NCBI RefSeq assembly: GCF_017654505.1
Contig: NC_054548.1
Span: 37,445,545 to 37,509,544, forward strand
Reading direction: 5' to 3'
Origin: Polyodon spathula
Lineage: Eukaryota > Chordata > Actinopteri > Acipenseriformes > Polyodontidae
Length of the DNA stretch: 64,000 nt
The notes beneath the pieces are model-generated. The model saw only the letters and a list, made by a program, of their open reading frames with translations, was not told where the DNA came from and did no database searches. Position numbers and translations under genes: made by a program. Shown here piece after piece: positions 44,070-55,965 of the stretch (position 1 is the stretch's first letter; each line of letters starts with the position of its first letter).

Positions 44070-44222
44070 CATTGCCAATGATTGTACCCCATTTTTCTTC
44101 CCAATTTGGAATCACCAATTTTGTTATTGACATGGATTTTACCCTGCAATGTCCAGGCTATAGGCGCATCCTGTACTCCATGTAGAGCGCCTTTATTGTA
44201 AGCGCCACTCGGGAGCCCGATA
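44070..44222. repeat. Interspersed repeat fragment
   Basis: The left part (CCCCATTTTTCTTCCCAATTTGGAAT) and right part (GAGCGCCTTTATTG, GCGCCACTCGGGAGCCCG) match the two ends of a fish interspersed repeat that I recognise by its CCCAATTTGGAAT and CGCCACTCGGGAG blocks. The middle is deleted here. Recognition is from memory of sequence style, so the class is left open. Confidence 0.4.
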
Positions 44223-44224
44223 TT

Positions 44225-44522
44225 CACCATTTTAGTGTTTGGAGTATCTTTTGCATTAGGTTTTGTAATTCATTTTCTGTTAAGTCACAGAATTGCTATC
44301 CAGCAGTTTTTTTCACATTTAGCCATTTTCTTTGGTTATGTGGAGTGCAGGGGAAAAGGGTGTTTCTTTGAAAAGGTGTGGGACTGACAGTAAAGTGAAC
44401 CAACCACATGACAGAGGCAGACAATTGCCCGGTGGTGTAAGGATGTCAGGGCAATAGCTCAATCTATTGTTGTTCCTAAGATGAGGTTTTAACCAATCAC
44501 ACGCCAGAATTTCCAACCATTC

Positions 44523-44585
<63 letters not shown>

Positions 44586-45188
44586 ATGTGGTGCACTGCA
44601 GTCTACAAATATGTGTGGCCACTCAGGAAACAAATGTGACATGTATCTGCATGGTACACATCATGAGCAAGAGTCTTAGCCTTTACAGAGAGCAACTTAC
44701 GAAAAGACTTCTATCTAGCTCAAGGAACTAAAGCAGATACTATGATTGATTCAGTTTTGTCATGTGTGGCTTTCTTATTCTGTTACATCTGTGCAGCTTT
44801 ATCTTTGTAACAGATTTCCTGTTTACATATATTAAGGATGCATAGCCAGTTTGAATGCCATATTAAGATTTATGTCTCAATCCATTACAGACTCAAACTT
44901 GCCGTTCTAGAGATATATAGGTGCTGAATGATAAATGAGACAAACCTTCAATGTTGCTGGTCTTTCAAAATTTCTCTTTTTTTAAATTTCTGGTGTCTGG
45001 GGCTGCAGGCAAGGGCATTAAAAGGAAGAAAAGCTAACTGTGTTTGTAATTTGTATTCTTTGTTTCTACCTGAAGAGATATCACAATGATTTGTACATGA
45101 TCAGACAAGGAAACTTCTGCATCTGCATCACATGCACTTCTGTAATGTGTCTTTATCAATTCACAAAATATAAGAGTTCAGAGATTTG

Positions 45189-45226
<38 letters not shown>

Positions 45227-46549
45227 TAACTTCGGAAAGAAGTATGTTTCCCAGGTGGATAGTGTTTGTTTCGGTTGGTCTCACTGAACTTAGAACCAAG
45301 GTGAGTTTGCTAATGTTTTTTGCTAATGTTTAATCTTTTTCTAGCGATACAATTGGACATGCTACTAGATCACCATGTTTTTCAAACATCCTGCAACTAC
45401 AAGTGGCCAGGATTTGAACACTGCTGATGTTTTTGCATATTCTGAAATCACTGCAGTAAAAATAATATGAACACTTAAACACTGCTAATCAATTACCATT
45501 TAAATATCCCTACTGTAAATGACCCTCAATGATCCAAATGAATAGCATGCAGTGCAAAGTTTATTTATTAAAAATTCGATTTTTTCCTGAATTGACTGTA
45601 CAATATGTTCCCTCTCTGCAGTGATTCAGCACAACAGCTCAGTAATGAAGGTCAGTGGGCATCCTCCAATCCCACGACCAAGCCAGTTGCCTCTCTAAAC
45701 TCAGGAACTTGAGAGTGGCTGTCTGTGAGCTACTGGCCTCTAGAGGACATAGGGCAACCCTGCAGGTGTCTGCTGAGCTAACCAGGCGCCTGACCAGTAG
45801 GGGACACTGTAGCGCGGTGAAGAGAAACAGCCCCTTTCATGCAAGTGTCGAGTGCTTTACAATTTCAGTACTTGTATTCAAATTGCTTCAAGGCAATGCT
45901 ATGAGCCTACTAAAAGCACTGCACATTTATTAGAGATGGGTTTTCACTAATGTAGAGACCTGCAAGACTTCATTCTAGGTGTACATTGTGAAGGCACAGA
46001 TATTGCAGTGCCCTTTTTATTGGAGAAAGATTGGTGTGTCAACCACATAGCCATGACATTATTATTTATTATGGCAGATGACTGACCACAGTGGCAGCAT
46101 GTCAATACTGAACAAGAATGAAGCCCAGGAGGAAACCACTTGTGATAATGACACAAATTCCAGGTGCAAAATAAAGTGCTTTATTCAGCGGTAGCTTAAA
46201 GATGTTTTCAATTTCCCTCATGCATCAGCATTCCAGGAATAAAAGGAAGATTTTAAAGGAGGAACTACAGAAACCACAAACACAATAATCTTTTTTAGTT
46301 TGTTTGTTTTTTTGGGTTTTTTTTTTTTACACTCAGACTTGTGTCTTTCCTTGACTTTTTGTTAGGCAGGTAGGTTCATATTTTTGGTCTTTATTCCTCC
46401 TACCATTGATCTTAGCTTAGTTTATTCACTTTGTGTCTACAGGGTCAGCACGGATACATCTCAATAGTACAAGCACTAAAACACTGAGCGACTTAAGTAG
46501 ACCGTACTCAATAAAATAACAATGCAATAAGAACATAGTTCCATACAAT

Positions 46550-46599
<50 letters not shown>

Positions 46600-47284
46600 T
46601 ATATATACTGTGTAGTTACTGTGGCAACAGACCCTTAAACTGGAAAAAAAGAAGTAAGAACCTGATCAAATTATTTGTCATATTAGAGTCCATCATACGT
46701 CACCACTTTCTTCACTGTGCAGTCAGTGCCTGTGCCGCTTAATGTCAACAGCTGCCATATTTATCATTAATTACAACAAGCGCTGTAAGTGGACAATAAT
46801 AGGTTACATTCAAAACAAAGATATGGACAATTTAAAAAAAAAAAAAACGAGGTTCACACCAGTAACGTTTATAATAAAAGTACAAGAAAATTAAACTACA
46901 AGAAAAGCACTTGCTGACATAAACCTCACAAAGTCGTATTTGCATTCAGAAGGAAAAACAAGAGAATTTCACCGGATACCTGAAAAATTTTGAAACAATT
47001 TCTCTCTGAAGCATTATTAGCAGCGTTGACCGTTACCTGTGTAGACATAACCAGAGCAGCTTATCGCAGTTTACACAAACAAAAGAAACTATCTCAACCA
47101 AACAAAAACAGCTTAAGAAAGTTAAAGGCAATCAGGTTTAAGAAACATAGAATATCTAAAATAATAACATGGGTCTGAATACATTACCACACAAAAATAA
47201 GTCTAGTTGGTTCTGAGCTACGGCTCAAAACTAACTCGTGACATGTTATTGTGTGGTTATATATTCTGACCCATATATTATACT
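44225..47284. other. Spacer with microsatellites
   Basis: No coding region is supported. It includes (AT)n at 44522-44581, 45190-45222 and 46553-46600. At 45640-45850 a GC-richer block holds a CTCF-like motif (CCAGTAGGGGACAC at 45794-45807). The block at 45640-45850 has a different base composition from its surroundings and may be a repeat I do not recognise. Confidence 0.5.
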
Positions 47285-47926
47285 ATTTATATATTAACCC
47301 TGCAGCAGGGCGGCAGGAAAGCCCTGCTGTTTAAATATATTTTGTTTATTTTTAGAACTGGGTCTCCCCCTCCGACCCTGTGTTATTTTGTGTTTGTTTA
47401 TTATGATTTATTTATTATTTTTGTTTGCGAAAGCCGTGGTTTTTGTTTTCATATTTATTTATTGTATTTAGATATGACGGTGAAGCGTTGTGTGTTTTTG
47501 TTGTTTGATTTTGAAATGTGTTCTGGCAGAGGCAAGGTTAGTAAACGCGTCCTCTACCAGGAGTGGCTAAAAACCTTGTGCAGAAGGTGGCCATCTCCCG
47601 AATTAATTAATTGTGTAATTGTTGCTAATCGGGAGATGGCCACCTGTATATTAAGCCACAGGTCTCTACACTCCGGGTGGGAGTTCAGAGGATTAACAGA
47701 GGCGATTAAGAGGAGATTGATTAATTTGAAATTTCAGTTGTTTTGTGTTGGTGATTGTTTTTGTTCACCATTTTCGTTTCTGTGCTCTGTGAGCGTGTAA
47801 ACCTTTTTTTCTTTATTTTTTGTCAAATAAAAACGGCACGCGCAGGGTCTTTTCAACTGCAGTTACCTGGTTTGTTTTTGTTCCTGCGTCTGGCCTGACA
47901 TTACCACTCAAAGTCATCCTGTCACA
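47285..47926 (+). mobile_element. Solo LTR-delta copy 2
   Basis: The right end is CATCCTGTCACA. U3 has the perfect hairpin 47585-47645, followed by TGTATATTAAGCC as a weak TATA box, then CTCCGGGTGGGAGTTC. An AATAAAAACGGC signal is at 47826. It aligns with 24322-25262 (copy 1) before and after the nested LTR. The left limit is approximate; no TGTGACA start was found. No coding capacity. Confidence 0.6.
47585..47655 (+). promoter_or_regulatory. LTR-delta copy 2 U3 hairpin
   Basis: Arms AGGTGGCCATCTCCCGA and TCGGGAGATGGCCACCT are perfectly complementary over 17 bp. The loop holds AATTAATTAATTGTGTAATTG. TATATTAA follows two to four bases after the stem. Compared with copy 1, G/T and C/T differences lie at paired positions. 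Confidence 0.65.
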
Positions 47927-50792
47927 AACCCATACATACACAAACACATTATATGTGTGTGTAAATATGTTAAAAGAAAAATAAATTGGTTTTGCAAAGT
48001 CCATTAACATGTAGAACATGTTTACTGGCATTAGCACTGTTAAAAATAATCAGCCTACCTAACACACTGCTTATTTATTCAAGAAAAGCCAGATTAAATA
48101 ATTAACTAACTTGCAATTAGAAAGGTATTCCTTTTTTACTTACTCATTAAAGCAGCAAAAAAGGATTGTAATTTATATTAATTATAGCTTTTCTGGCACA
48201 GCTGTTAACATTGGAAAAGTAGTGTGGGACATGCTTAATAGCTTTGCGTGCCCTTACCAGCTGGCAGCTTTTTTCAAAGGCAGTTGGCTTTTATTAAAGT
48301 AGAAAGATAGGAAGATAACAGTTTCTTGATGCTGTTAGATGAGAATGCGCATAGACTACACTGTAAAGAGATGTTCATTTTAGATTTCAGGTGACTTTCA
48401 GTCTATGGGTAGGTGACCTTTAATTATGGTAAACATTAGGGATGTACCTGTAGTGCAAAAAACTGAACCTTTGAAGGACTCATCATTACACATTTTAGAC
48501 ATACTGGGTGTAGACAACTATCTGCCACAGGAATGTTCATTTTATTAGACCAGTGGGTAAAGGTGTCATAGTGTTTTTTTGTTTTGTTTTGTTTTTTCAA
48601 TGACACTGGTTAATTAGACTAGATGGTGGGTTTGATACAGAACTTGGATTATTTACCTGTTCAGATGACATTTACTAAAACTTTCCAGAGGTACAGGACA
48701 TACTGGGCAAGCATACAGGAAAATCACTTGGGAGTATCCTGTTCTCACACATGCTATGGTATTCATCACTGACATGGAATGCCGAGTGAAACAGTCCTGA
48801 ATATAAGAGCTGAGACACAGCTTCACAGCTGCTAACAGGTAATTAACCATGTGATATGCACAAATGGGCTTCAACAGTGCCCCCAAAAGGGCAATTTTTT
48901 ACATTAATTTTCATTGGCTTGTTCTGTGCCAGTACTAAAATTTAGCGGATGAGCAACAGCATGTATGAACTAAGCCAATGGACTTTATGCCAGTCCTGTA
49001 TTTGTTTAAAGTCAAGCATTTCAGTGAAATTAATTCCCTGTGATGGCTGTAAATCTAAAAAGTCTGTATCCACTGCATGTACAAGTAAAAATGCAAGTCT
49101 GACAAACAGCTTGAGCTATTTGACCAAGTTTCAACATAATTAAAGAAGTGCCTCTAGATGTAAAAACATCAAGACATGCCAGCTCAAAGCAGGCATTTGT
49201 GCTGCATTTTTTGCTCTGTGAATTGCCTGTGCTGAAAAGACTATTTTATGTCTATATGATTTAAAGCTGGTTTGTACTGTAGCTGATACAAAGCCAAATT
49301 AACTGCATTGAGAAGAGGTTTAGTTTGAATTGAACCTCTGCAGTGGTACACAAATCCACAAAGCAAGAGGAAAAATATCATGCAGCTTGTATAATAACAG
49401 GTTGTGCTAGCCTCTGAAAACATGCATTTGATAATCATAGGCAGTATACAAATCTATTTTGCTAGATTATCATCCATTTTTTAAAATTACTTCTTATATC
49501 TTTACACATTTTATAAGACTATTCAGACACTTCTATTTACTATTACAGATATCATACATGGGGTTTTACTGGTGAAATGGTGATACATGTGCACGTTTGG
49601 GGGAATTACTCGGGTAAATCAGGTTTGTGGCCAAAAAAAACGGCCAATGAGAGGAATAGGTTAGATCTCGTTTACTCATGTAAATGACGAAACACACAGG
49701 AATCCATGCCCAGTTTCGCATGTAAACTCACATTTCACATTTCATATAGTTTAAACTCACATTTCATATAGTTTATTCTTAACTATAAATATTGCAAGGG
49801 AGCAGGTCAGTTGTTACTGTGGATTCCAAGATGACAGAAAGTAGTGGCTGATGGGAGCTTTTACGGCGAGCAGTGGTGAAGTTCACCTTAATGATATTGA
49901 GCTTTGCTGTGTCTGGAATGTCATGTTGTATATACGTATTGTGGGTTTACAGTTCTGTATAAAACCACTTACTATGAATTACATTATGCCTGTGTTATAG
50001 TATTAATGCAGCTGTTTGAGAATACCCTTGCTGCTTAAATGTCTAACTGAATTAATTAATTCCCATCCTTTTTTTTGTTCCCAGCTATGTCCAAAGACAA
50101 TGCGTGTCTGCCTGCCACGTTAGTAAATATAGTTATAGTGAACTGGATGTCATGAACCAGCTCGATCGCCCAAAACAGCGTAACAACATCCAACAAGTTG
50201 ATGATGCCCTCTCAGAACTGACCAAATAAAATTGCAAATGAAAGTATTGACTGTGTTTTATTTGTTAGCATCATTAACATATAACACAACGATAAATCCA
50301 ACACAACTTAAAGGAAAGGAGAGAACCTCTGACAGCATGAGACTCCTCAGATCACTCTTGACCAATTGAAACTGACAGCTGAGATCATTTTCACAGTTGG
50401 CAAGTCCACTTATAATAAGCAGAATTGGGCTTGTTTTTGAGAGTTGCTGGTTGGACCTTGCATAAACACTTGTATTGTAACATGGGTTCACTTGTTTTTT
50501 GAAAGGCAGTGTTGCTTTTTTTTTTTTTTTTCTCACGAGACTTGGCAACACTGGTAACCTTCGTCTGTCTCACAGCAGGTAGTGCCAATTTTGGGAACGA
50601 ACTAATGCTACACGTCAGTCCATTTCACCAGTATCTGCCACCTCCCTTTCAAGTGCCCACTACCCATATTTGCCCAGGAGTGGTGTTGAATGCTTCCTCA
50701 GCAACTGTCAGCCGTCTGGACAGGTAGGGCTTCTAAGCGAGGGTAGTATACGCAGCATCACCTGATCCCCTGTATGCTGTATTGCCCTGAAT
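47927..50792. other. Spacer without supported genes
   Basis: AT-rich, with short ORFs only. A T15 run lies at 50515-50530. The stretch 50583-50727 is open and bounded by AG (CTCACAGCAG) and GT (GGACAGGTAGGG), so it could be an exon, but no domain is recognisable. Near 49600-50240 two copies of CTCACATTTCA(C/T)AT give a short direct repeat. Nothing else is supported. Confidence 0.5.
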
Positions 50793-50793
50793 G

Positions 50794-50872
<79 letters not shown>
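50793..50872. repeat. (AT)n followed by (AC)n
   Basis: An AT repeat passes into an AC repeat that ends at the left terminus of the Tc1 element at 50873. Confidence 0.95.
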
Positions 50873-50960
50873 TCTGGAAAAAAACAGCCAGTCTGGAACA
50901 AAAATTTAGAAGAGAAAAATTATTAGAAGAGAAAAATTAAGACCACTGCAATTTTTTCTT

Positions 50961-51182
50961 TGTGGCAGAGCAAAGCTCTGCCCTTTAGAAATTGGAAGGG
51001 ATGGGGTTAAATTCCCCTACCTGCCTGGGTTTATTATGTTCAGGTGGCTGGGGTTGATTAGGTGATTAGGTTAAGTAATGATCAATCAGCGCCCAGCCAC
51101 CTGACATAAAAGGAGGCCTCTGCTTCTCATTTAGGAGGAGGGAGCTGAGGAAGCAGGTTGGTGTTTGTGGTTGTGTGTGATT
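50961..51182 (+). mobile_element. LTR-epsilon fragment inside Tc1
   Basis: It starts TGTGGCAGAGCAAAGCTCTG and matches the first half of the complete LTR at 24760-25170 (minus strand), including the hairpin (51041-51103) and CATAAAAGGAGGCC. It stops at a T17 run, so R/U5 is absent. Part of the Tc1 left repeat is also missing at the junction. Confidence 0.7.
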
Positions 51183-51299
51183 TTTTTTTTTTTTTTTCAA
51201 AAACCACTCCTGTGGTCATCACTATCCTCTTGCAATAGGACCAGCTGGATGGCAAAACAGTGCTAGTAGTACCTCAAAAGTAATTGGAATCAAAAAATA

Positions 51300-52249
51300 A
51301 CTACTGACCATGCCCAAAGAGTTGAAAAGGTTTTGAGTGAGGAAAAGAAGGGTTCAATTCTGGCTTTATTGGCAGAGGGATACAGTGAGCGTCGGGTTGC
51401 TTCCATCCTTAAAATTTAAAAGACAGCGGTTCATAAGAACAAGGTCAAGCAGCACACATTGGGGACAACAAAGCTACAGACCGGCATAGGGCGAAAATGA
51501 CTCTCCACTGACCGAGATGACCACCAACGAGGACGGTTCGAAACAGTCTCCTAGGGGCAGGGCTGAAGTCGTGCAAAGCTAGAAAAAAGCCCTTTATCAA
51601 TGAGAAGCAAAGAAGAGCCAGGCTGAGGTTTGCAAAAGACCATAAGGATTGGGTCGTAGAGGACTGGAGTAAGGTCATCTTCTCTGAGGAGTCCAATTTC
51701 CAGCTTTGCCCAAAACCTGGTCGTCTAATGGTTAGACGGAGATCTGGAGAGGCCTACAAGCCACAGTGTCTCGCACCCACTGTGAAATGTGGTGGAGGAT
51801 TGGTGATGATCTGGGGGTGCTTCAGCAAGGCTGGAATCGGGCAGATTTGTCTTTGTGAAGAACACATTAATCAAGCAAAGTACAAGGTTGTACTGGAAGA
51901 AAACTTGCTTCCTTCTGCTCTGACAATGTTCTCCAACTCTGAGGATTGGTTTTTCCAGCAGGACAATGCTCCATGCCACACAGCCAGGTCAATCAAGGTG
52001 TGGATGGAGGACCACCACATCAAGACCCTGTCAGCCCAATCTCCAGACCTGAACCCCATTGAAAACCTCTGGAATGTGATCAAGAGGAAGATGGATGGTC
52101 ACAAGCCATCAAACAAAGCCGAGCTGCTTGAATTTTTGTGCCAGGAGTGGCATAATGTCACCTAACATCAATGTGAAAGACTGGTGGAGAGCATGCCAAG
52201 ACGCATGAAAGCTGTGCTTGAAAATCAGTGTTATTCCATGAAATATTGA
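51300..52249 (+). pseudogene. Tc1 transposase, catalytic residues damaged
   Basis: The N-terminal helix-turn-helix part is frameshifted (51300-51560). The catalytic part reads openly from about 51590: RARLRFAKDHKDWVVEDWSK, VIFSEESNFQL, then VKCGGGLVMIWGCFSKAG, FFQQDNAPCHTARSIKVW and [12 protein letters not shown]. The first Asp of SDES is Glu here. The usual WPAQSP is AQSP, so only 32 residues separate the second Asp and the Glu instead of 34, an in-frame 6-bp loss. A stop after EWHNVT (52163) is followed by the frameshifted C-terminus SMPRRMKAVLENQ. Confidence 0.85.
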
Positions 52250-52547
52250 TTTCTGAACTCTTCCTTAGTTAAAACATTAGTATTGTGTTGTTTAAAAATG
52301 AATATGAGGTCTAACAGGTCTTATTTGAGGTCTGACAACACTGCATCTTTTTTGTTATTTTGAGCAGTTGTCATTTTCTGCAAATAAATGCTCTAAATGA
52401 CAACATTTTTATTTGGAATTTGGGAGAAATGTTGTCAGTAGTTTATAGAATAAAACAAAAATGTTCATTTTACCCAAACAAATACCTATAAATAGTAAAA
52501 CCAGAGAAACTGATAATTTTGCAGTGGTCTCTTAATTTTTTCCAGAG

Positions 52548-52550
<3 letters not shown>

Positions 52551-52586
<36 letters not shown>
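52551..52586. repeat. (TA)n microsatellite
   Basis: TA repeat at the right terminus of the Tc1 element. Confidence 0.95.
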
Positions 52587-52588
<2 letters not shown>

Positions 52589-52589
52589 T

Positions 52590-54770
52590 TCCATTACATG
52601 AGAGTAGATGTTGAACTTCATGCTGATTTGAACTCGGCTATCACCAAGATAAGCACCAACTAAGACGTAGCTTTGCAGTAAACTAATGTGATCCATCTGC
52701 AACTCCATCCATTTGCATTGTTTTTCATTTGATGATGCAGATATCCTTCTGTCAGGTGTTGATTGCTGAAGTGTAATGATCAGATCACACAACGGCTGCG
52801 ATGCTGGCTCTGGGGATCAACCCAGTGCGGTCTCCCCAACGCATCAGCATGACAACTGTCTGGATTGAGCTAAGAAGGGTACATCTCTGGGGTATTCAAA
52901 TGGGCACCTTCCATCCCCAGTGTTTCATTGACTAGCCCACGACACTTCAAGAGGGCTCAGCTTTGATTCTGGTGTCCCAGCATCACCACCCTCCATTCCC
53001 CACTCAGCTCAGCCCAGCTGTGCATCAGTGTTGCTTTCTTTTTATTGCGCTTAAGATCCCCATCCAGAATCTTTCCGTCTCAACCACAGCCAGTTGCTGC
53101 TCCTTTCTGCTGCTTCAGATAAGTTCTTCACTGTACGACGCAACTCTTGGTCACTGAACCCTGCATCTCTGAAAAACTGGGTTGTAGAGTGTGCCACAAA
53201 TCCCTGACAACCCACCTCCACTAGGTAAACTAGGAATCTCCATCCTCGCTGTTCCGCTTCAGCAGCTAGTTGAGCTAGTTGAGCTCATACGCCTCATCCA
53301 CAGCATCTTCCCGTGGCACTGTTAACTCTCCCAGATGAACAAGGCGTGCTAATTCAGACCACAAGTCAATGTCGGAGAAATATTGTTTTTTGTGTGTAGT
53401 GCTTTGATGGAACTCTTCCAATGCTAAGGCCAAACATCGCAGCACCTGGTCATGGCGCCAAGTAAACCATCCATGGATAAGATCCACCCTACATCCTGTC
53501 AAAATGTGCCTTAATGTTGCAGGTGATGAACACAAAGGACATGAGGGATCCTCACCGACCCAGAGGTTTAGGTTCTGTGGTGGTGGGAGAACATCATATG
53601 CTGATCTGATGAGGAAACTGATCCTGCTCTGTTCCATTGTCCATAGGTCTTGCCAGCTGATCTTGCGTTGTTCCATACTCCCCCATCTCATCTATTCTCC
53701 CTGTTTGGCCTGGGAAATGGCCTTCACACACCAGATCCTCTCCTCCTGCTTTTGCACCTCATTGACTACCAGCTTCCTCCATTGAGCTGGGGTTGCCTTG
53801 TAATCGGTACACTGAATAAATCAAATGCTGCCCAAAGAAGTTCATGTGGCACTGAATCGTATGCATTAGCCAAATCCAGGAATGTCACATGGAGCTCATT
53901 CCTCTCCTTTATTGCTGATTAAATTTGCTGCCAGATTACGCTGATGTGTTCTAAGCATCCTGGGAATCTTGGAATGCCTGCTTTTTGTACTAGTGCAAAT
54001 GAAGCCGTTCTTTAATAGGTAGGTTGACAATCTCTGAGCAATAATGCTGAAGAAAATTTGCCTTCTACGTTTAATAGGGAAATAGGACGAAACTGACCGA
54101 TGCTTGTAGAATCCTTTTCTTTTGGTATAAAGACTCCACCTGCTCGGCTCCATGCTCTTGGTACAACCTGTTTTTCCCATGCCAATTTCATCAATTTCCA
54201 TAGGATTCATAGAACTCCAGAAGCACTCTTGTACACTGAATGGAACTCCATTAGGCCCTGGAGATGATGATGCCCTTGTTTTTTTTACAGCTTGCTCTAC
54301 TTCTTTCCACTTAGGTGCACAGTCCTCCATTTGGTATTCTGCTGGATTGATAGGTGGGATATATGAAGGAATTAACATAGGTTCCTGCCTTTTTGAATCT
54401 ATATGTGTTTCCTCCAAATATCTCTCTAGCTCAAACTTAGATGATTTTAGTGTGCTATTTTTCTCACTGGTGAATATCTTCTTTACAAATTTGAATGGAT
54501 CTTTATAAAAGTTAGTTCTCGCACGCTCTTTCTTTTTGTAGAGTTTCCGTAGGTACTCAGCTATGTGCAATGTTGCAAGCTTTTCTTTTATGACCCTTTT
54601 TAACAGAGTCCCTCCTTCTGATTTTGTTCTGCTTTTCTCCGTTGCTTTCTCAACTGAGTACTTTCTCTAACTAAGCGTTCAATCTCCTGCTGCCATCTAG
54701 ACTTTCCAGGAATAGTTTGTACTTTTTCCTTCTTTTTCAATTCCAAACCTCTCGCTTCTATATGCGTAGA
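52590..54770 (-). mobile_element. LINE-D, RT family often annotated R2-like, internally deleted
   Basis: On the minus strand, from right: EIERLVRESTQLRKQRRKAE (54680), YKKKERARTNFYKDPFKFVKK, ASSSPGPNGVPF (54250), GGVFIPKEKDSTSIGQFRPI (54060-54140), FLDLANAYDSVPHELLWAA (53830-53900), then directly a C-terminal region with CPLCSSPATLRHILTGC (53480-53530) and SEAAERSSNWLWLRRKDSGW (53050-53110). The missing piece after motif A contains the YADD region. The clade is not assigned. The 3' part to 52590 is presumed UTR. Confidence 0.7.
53059..54770 (-). pseudogene. LINE-D RT polyprotein remnant
   Basis: A 224-codon open stretch (53896-54570) holds the N-terminal coiled-basic region and the SPGPNGV block that opens the RT. 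A frameshift moves the fingers block RAGGVFIPKEKDSTSIGQFR to another frame. Motif A is FLDLANAYD. Motifs B and C are gone: sequence jumps from DLFSVPITR to ATPAQWRKLVVNEVQKQEER. The C-terminal domain has a CX2CX7HX4C knuckle. The copy cannot make an active RT. Confidence 0.7.
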
Positions 54771-54771
54771 T

Positions 54772-54772
54772 G

Positions 54773-54842
<70 letters not shown>
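54772..54842. repeat. (AT)n microsatellite
   Basis: AT repeat bordering the 5' side of LINE-D. Confidence 0.9.
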
Positions 54843-54845
<3 letters not shown>

Positions 54846-55354
54846 CTCATCAAGTCTTCCAAAAGTCGACACCACTAACTTTCAAATACCTGTTGGTCAG
54901 TTTCATTTTATACCATAGAGTTTATTTTCAATTAACGAGCTGTAAGATACATTAATTGAAACAATATTTAATACTAATGACATTTGCAAAACAATTTGGG
55001 CAAGAGTAGTAAAACACATTATTAACCAGCCAGGCACAAGGCTGTTTGTATTGTTACAGCAGCTTAGATTCACTTGTCTACCAGTTCTCTGCGCATGGAA
55101 ACCACATTTTCACAAAAGTTCACTAGTAATCTTCAAAAACAGCACAAGTACTTTACGCATAGCTGATTTACATATCAACCCCCACCTTTCCCATTCATTT
55201 GCATGAAGTCGGGTGAAAAGCCTGGTTTACTCGAGTTAAATAAATTGAGCGAATGGAAACCCAAAAAAGCATTTTACATGAGACATTTCTCATGTAAATG
55301 CCTCGAGTTAAAAAAAAATAAATAAATAAAAAATAAAACTTGCATAGAAACCTC

Positions 55355-55402
<48 letters not shown>

Positions 55403-55683
55403 TAATAATAATAATTAAAAGGAATAATGTACATCCAAATGCATAAAAAGGCTGTAATTCTATCAAGGGTTTCTGGTGACATTGATAAATCATGAGAGCA
55501 CAAACTCAAGTGATTTATCGATGTCACCACAAACCCAAGTCATAATTAAAGCCTGATATGTACAGTCTTTTTGTAAATTATTTGTTCTAATACATGGTGA
55601 CATAATATCCAGAAATTGTAGAGCTGGTAGTATTTATTTTTCACAGTTACATAATAGGATTTTTATTTTATAAACATTTTTGG
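54843..55683. other. Spacer with (AAT)n
   Basis: No gene is supported. An (AAT)n repeat occupies about 55349-55414. The word CTCGAGTTAAA occurs twice (near 55230 and 55300), around the short inverted pair TTTACATGAGA/TCTCATGTAAA at 55274-55297. Confidence 0.5.
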
Positions 55684-55965
55684 GTGCAGGGGGGATTGGG
55701 AAAGCTACATGCATTACTAGGGGAACAATATACCTTCTGCACCGTTTGTAGCCAAGATATCATGGGTATAAGATCTGACAATGCACTTCAGAACAAAATT
55801 ACACAGAAGCAGACAATCACATTGATAACATCGTACATTAAAAAACCAGCACCAATAACCGAAACTGTCACAAAGGCAGAAATGTTGTTTTATCACTTTG
55901 TTGCGGAGCATGACCTCATAAGTCTGACAAAGAGGAGACATAAGGTTTCAGCAGATTTTTTGTAA
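55684..55965 (+). pseudogene. hAT transposase fragment (BED-finger region)
   Basis: A 93-codon open frame reads GEQYTFCTVCSQDIMGIRSD, the Cys-X2-Cys of a BED-type finger, then KKPAPITETVTKAEMLFYHF and VAEHDLISL. The pair VTKAE.LF..F.AEH.L is the conserved segment after the finger in hAT and hAT-derived proteins. The conserved histidines of the finger are missing. No other part of a transposase is nearby. It ends about 15 bp before LTR-gamma, which may have interrupted the element. Confidence 0.55.

Larger units (their letters stand above)
50873..52550 (+). mobile_element. Tc1/mariner element with nested LTR fragment
   Basis: The left end TCTGGAAAAAAACAG and right end CTTAATTTTTTCCAGAGCTG form the inverted termini. 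The subterminal GACCACTGCAATTTT (50941) matches AATTTTGCAGTGGTC (52516). Flanks are (AC)n and (TA)n. The left inverted repeat is disrupted by an LTR-epsilon fragment at 50961-51182. The transposase is on the plus strand. Confidence 0.85.

Noticed and set aside
47342..47800. 152-codon frame in LTR-delta copy 2
   Set aside because: It spans the U3 hairpin and a T-rich region; copy 1 does not keep the frame, so it is not coding.
53504..53922. Plus-strand frames at LINE-D
   Set aside because: They are antisense to the LINE-D C-terminal region, which has a clear zinc knuckle and family motifs on the minus strand.
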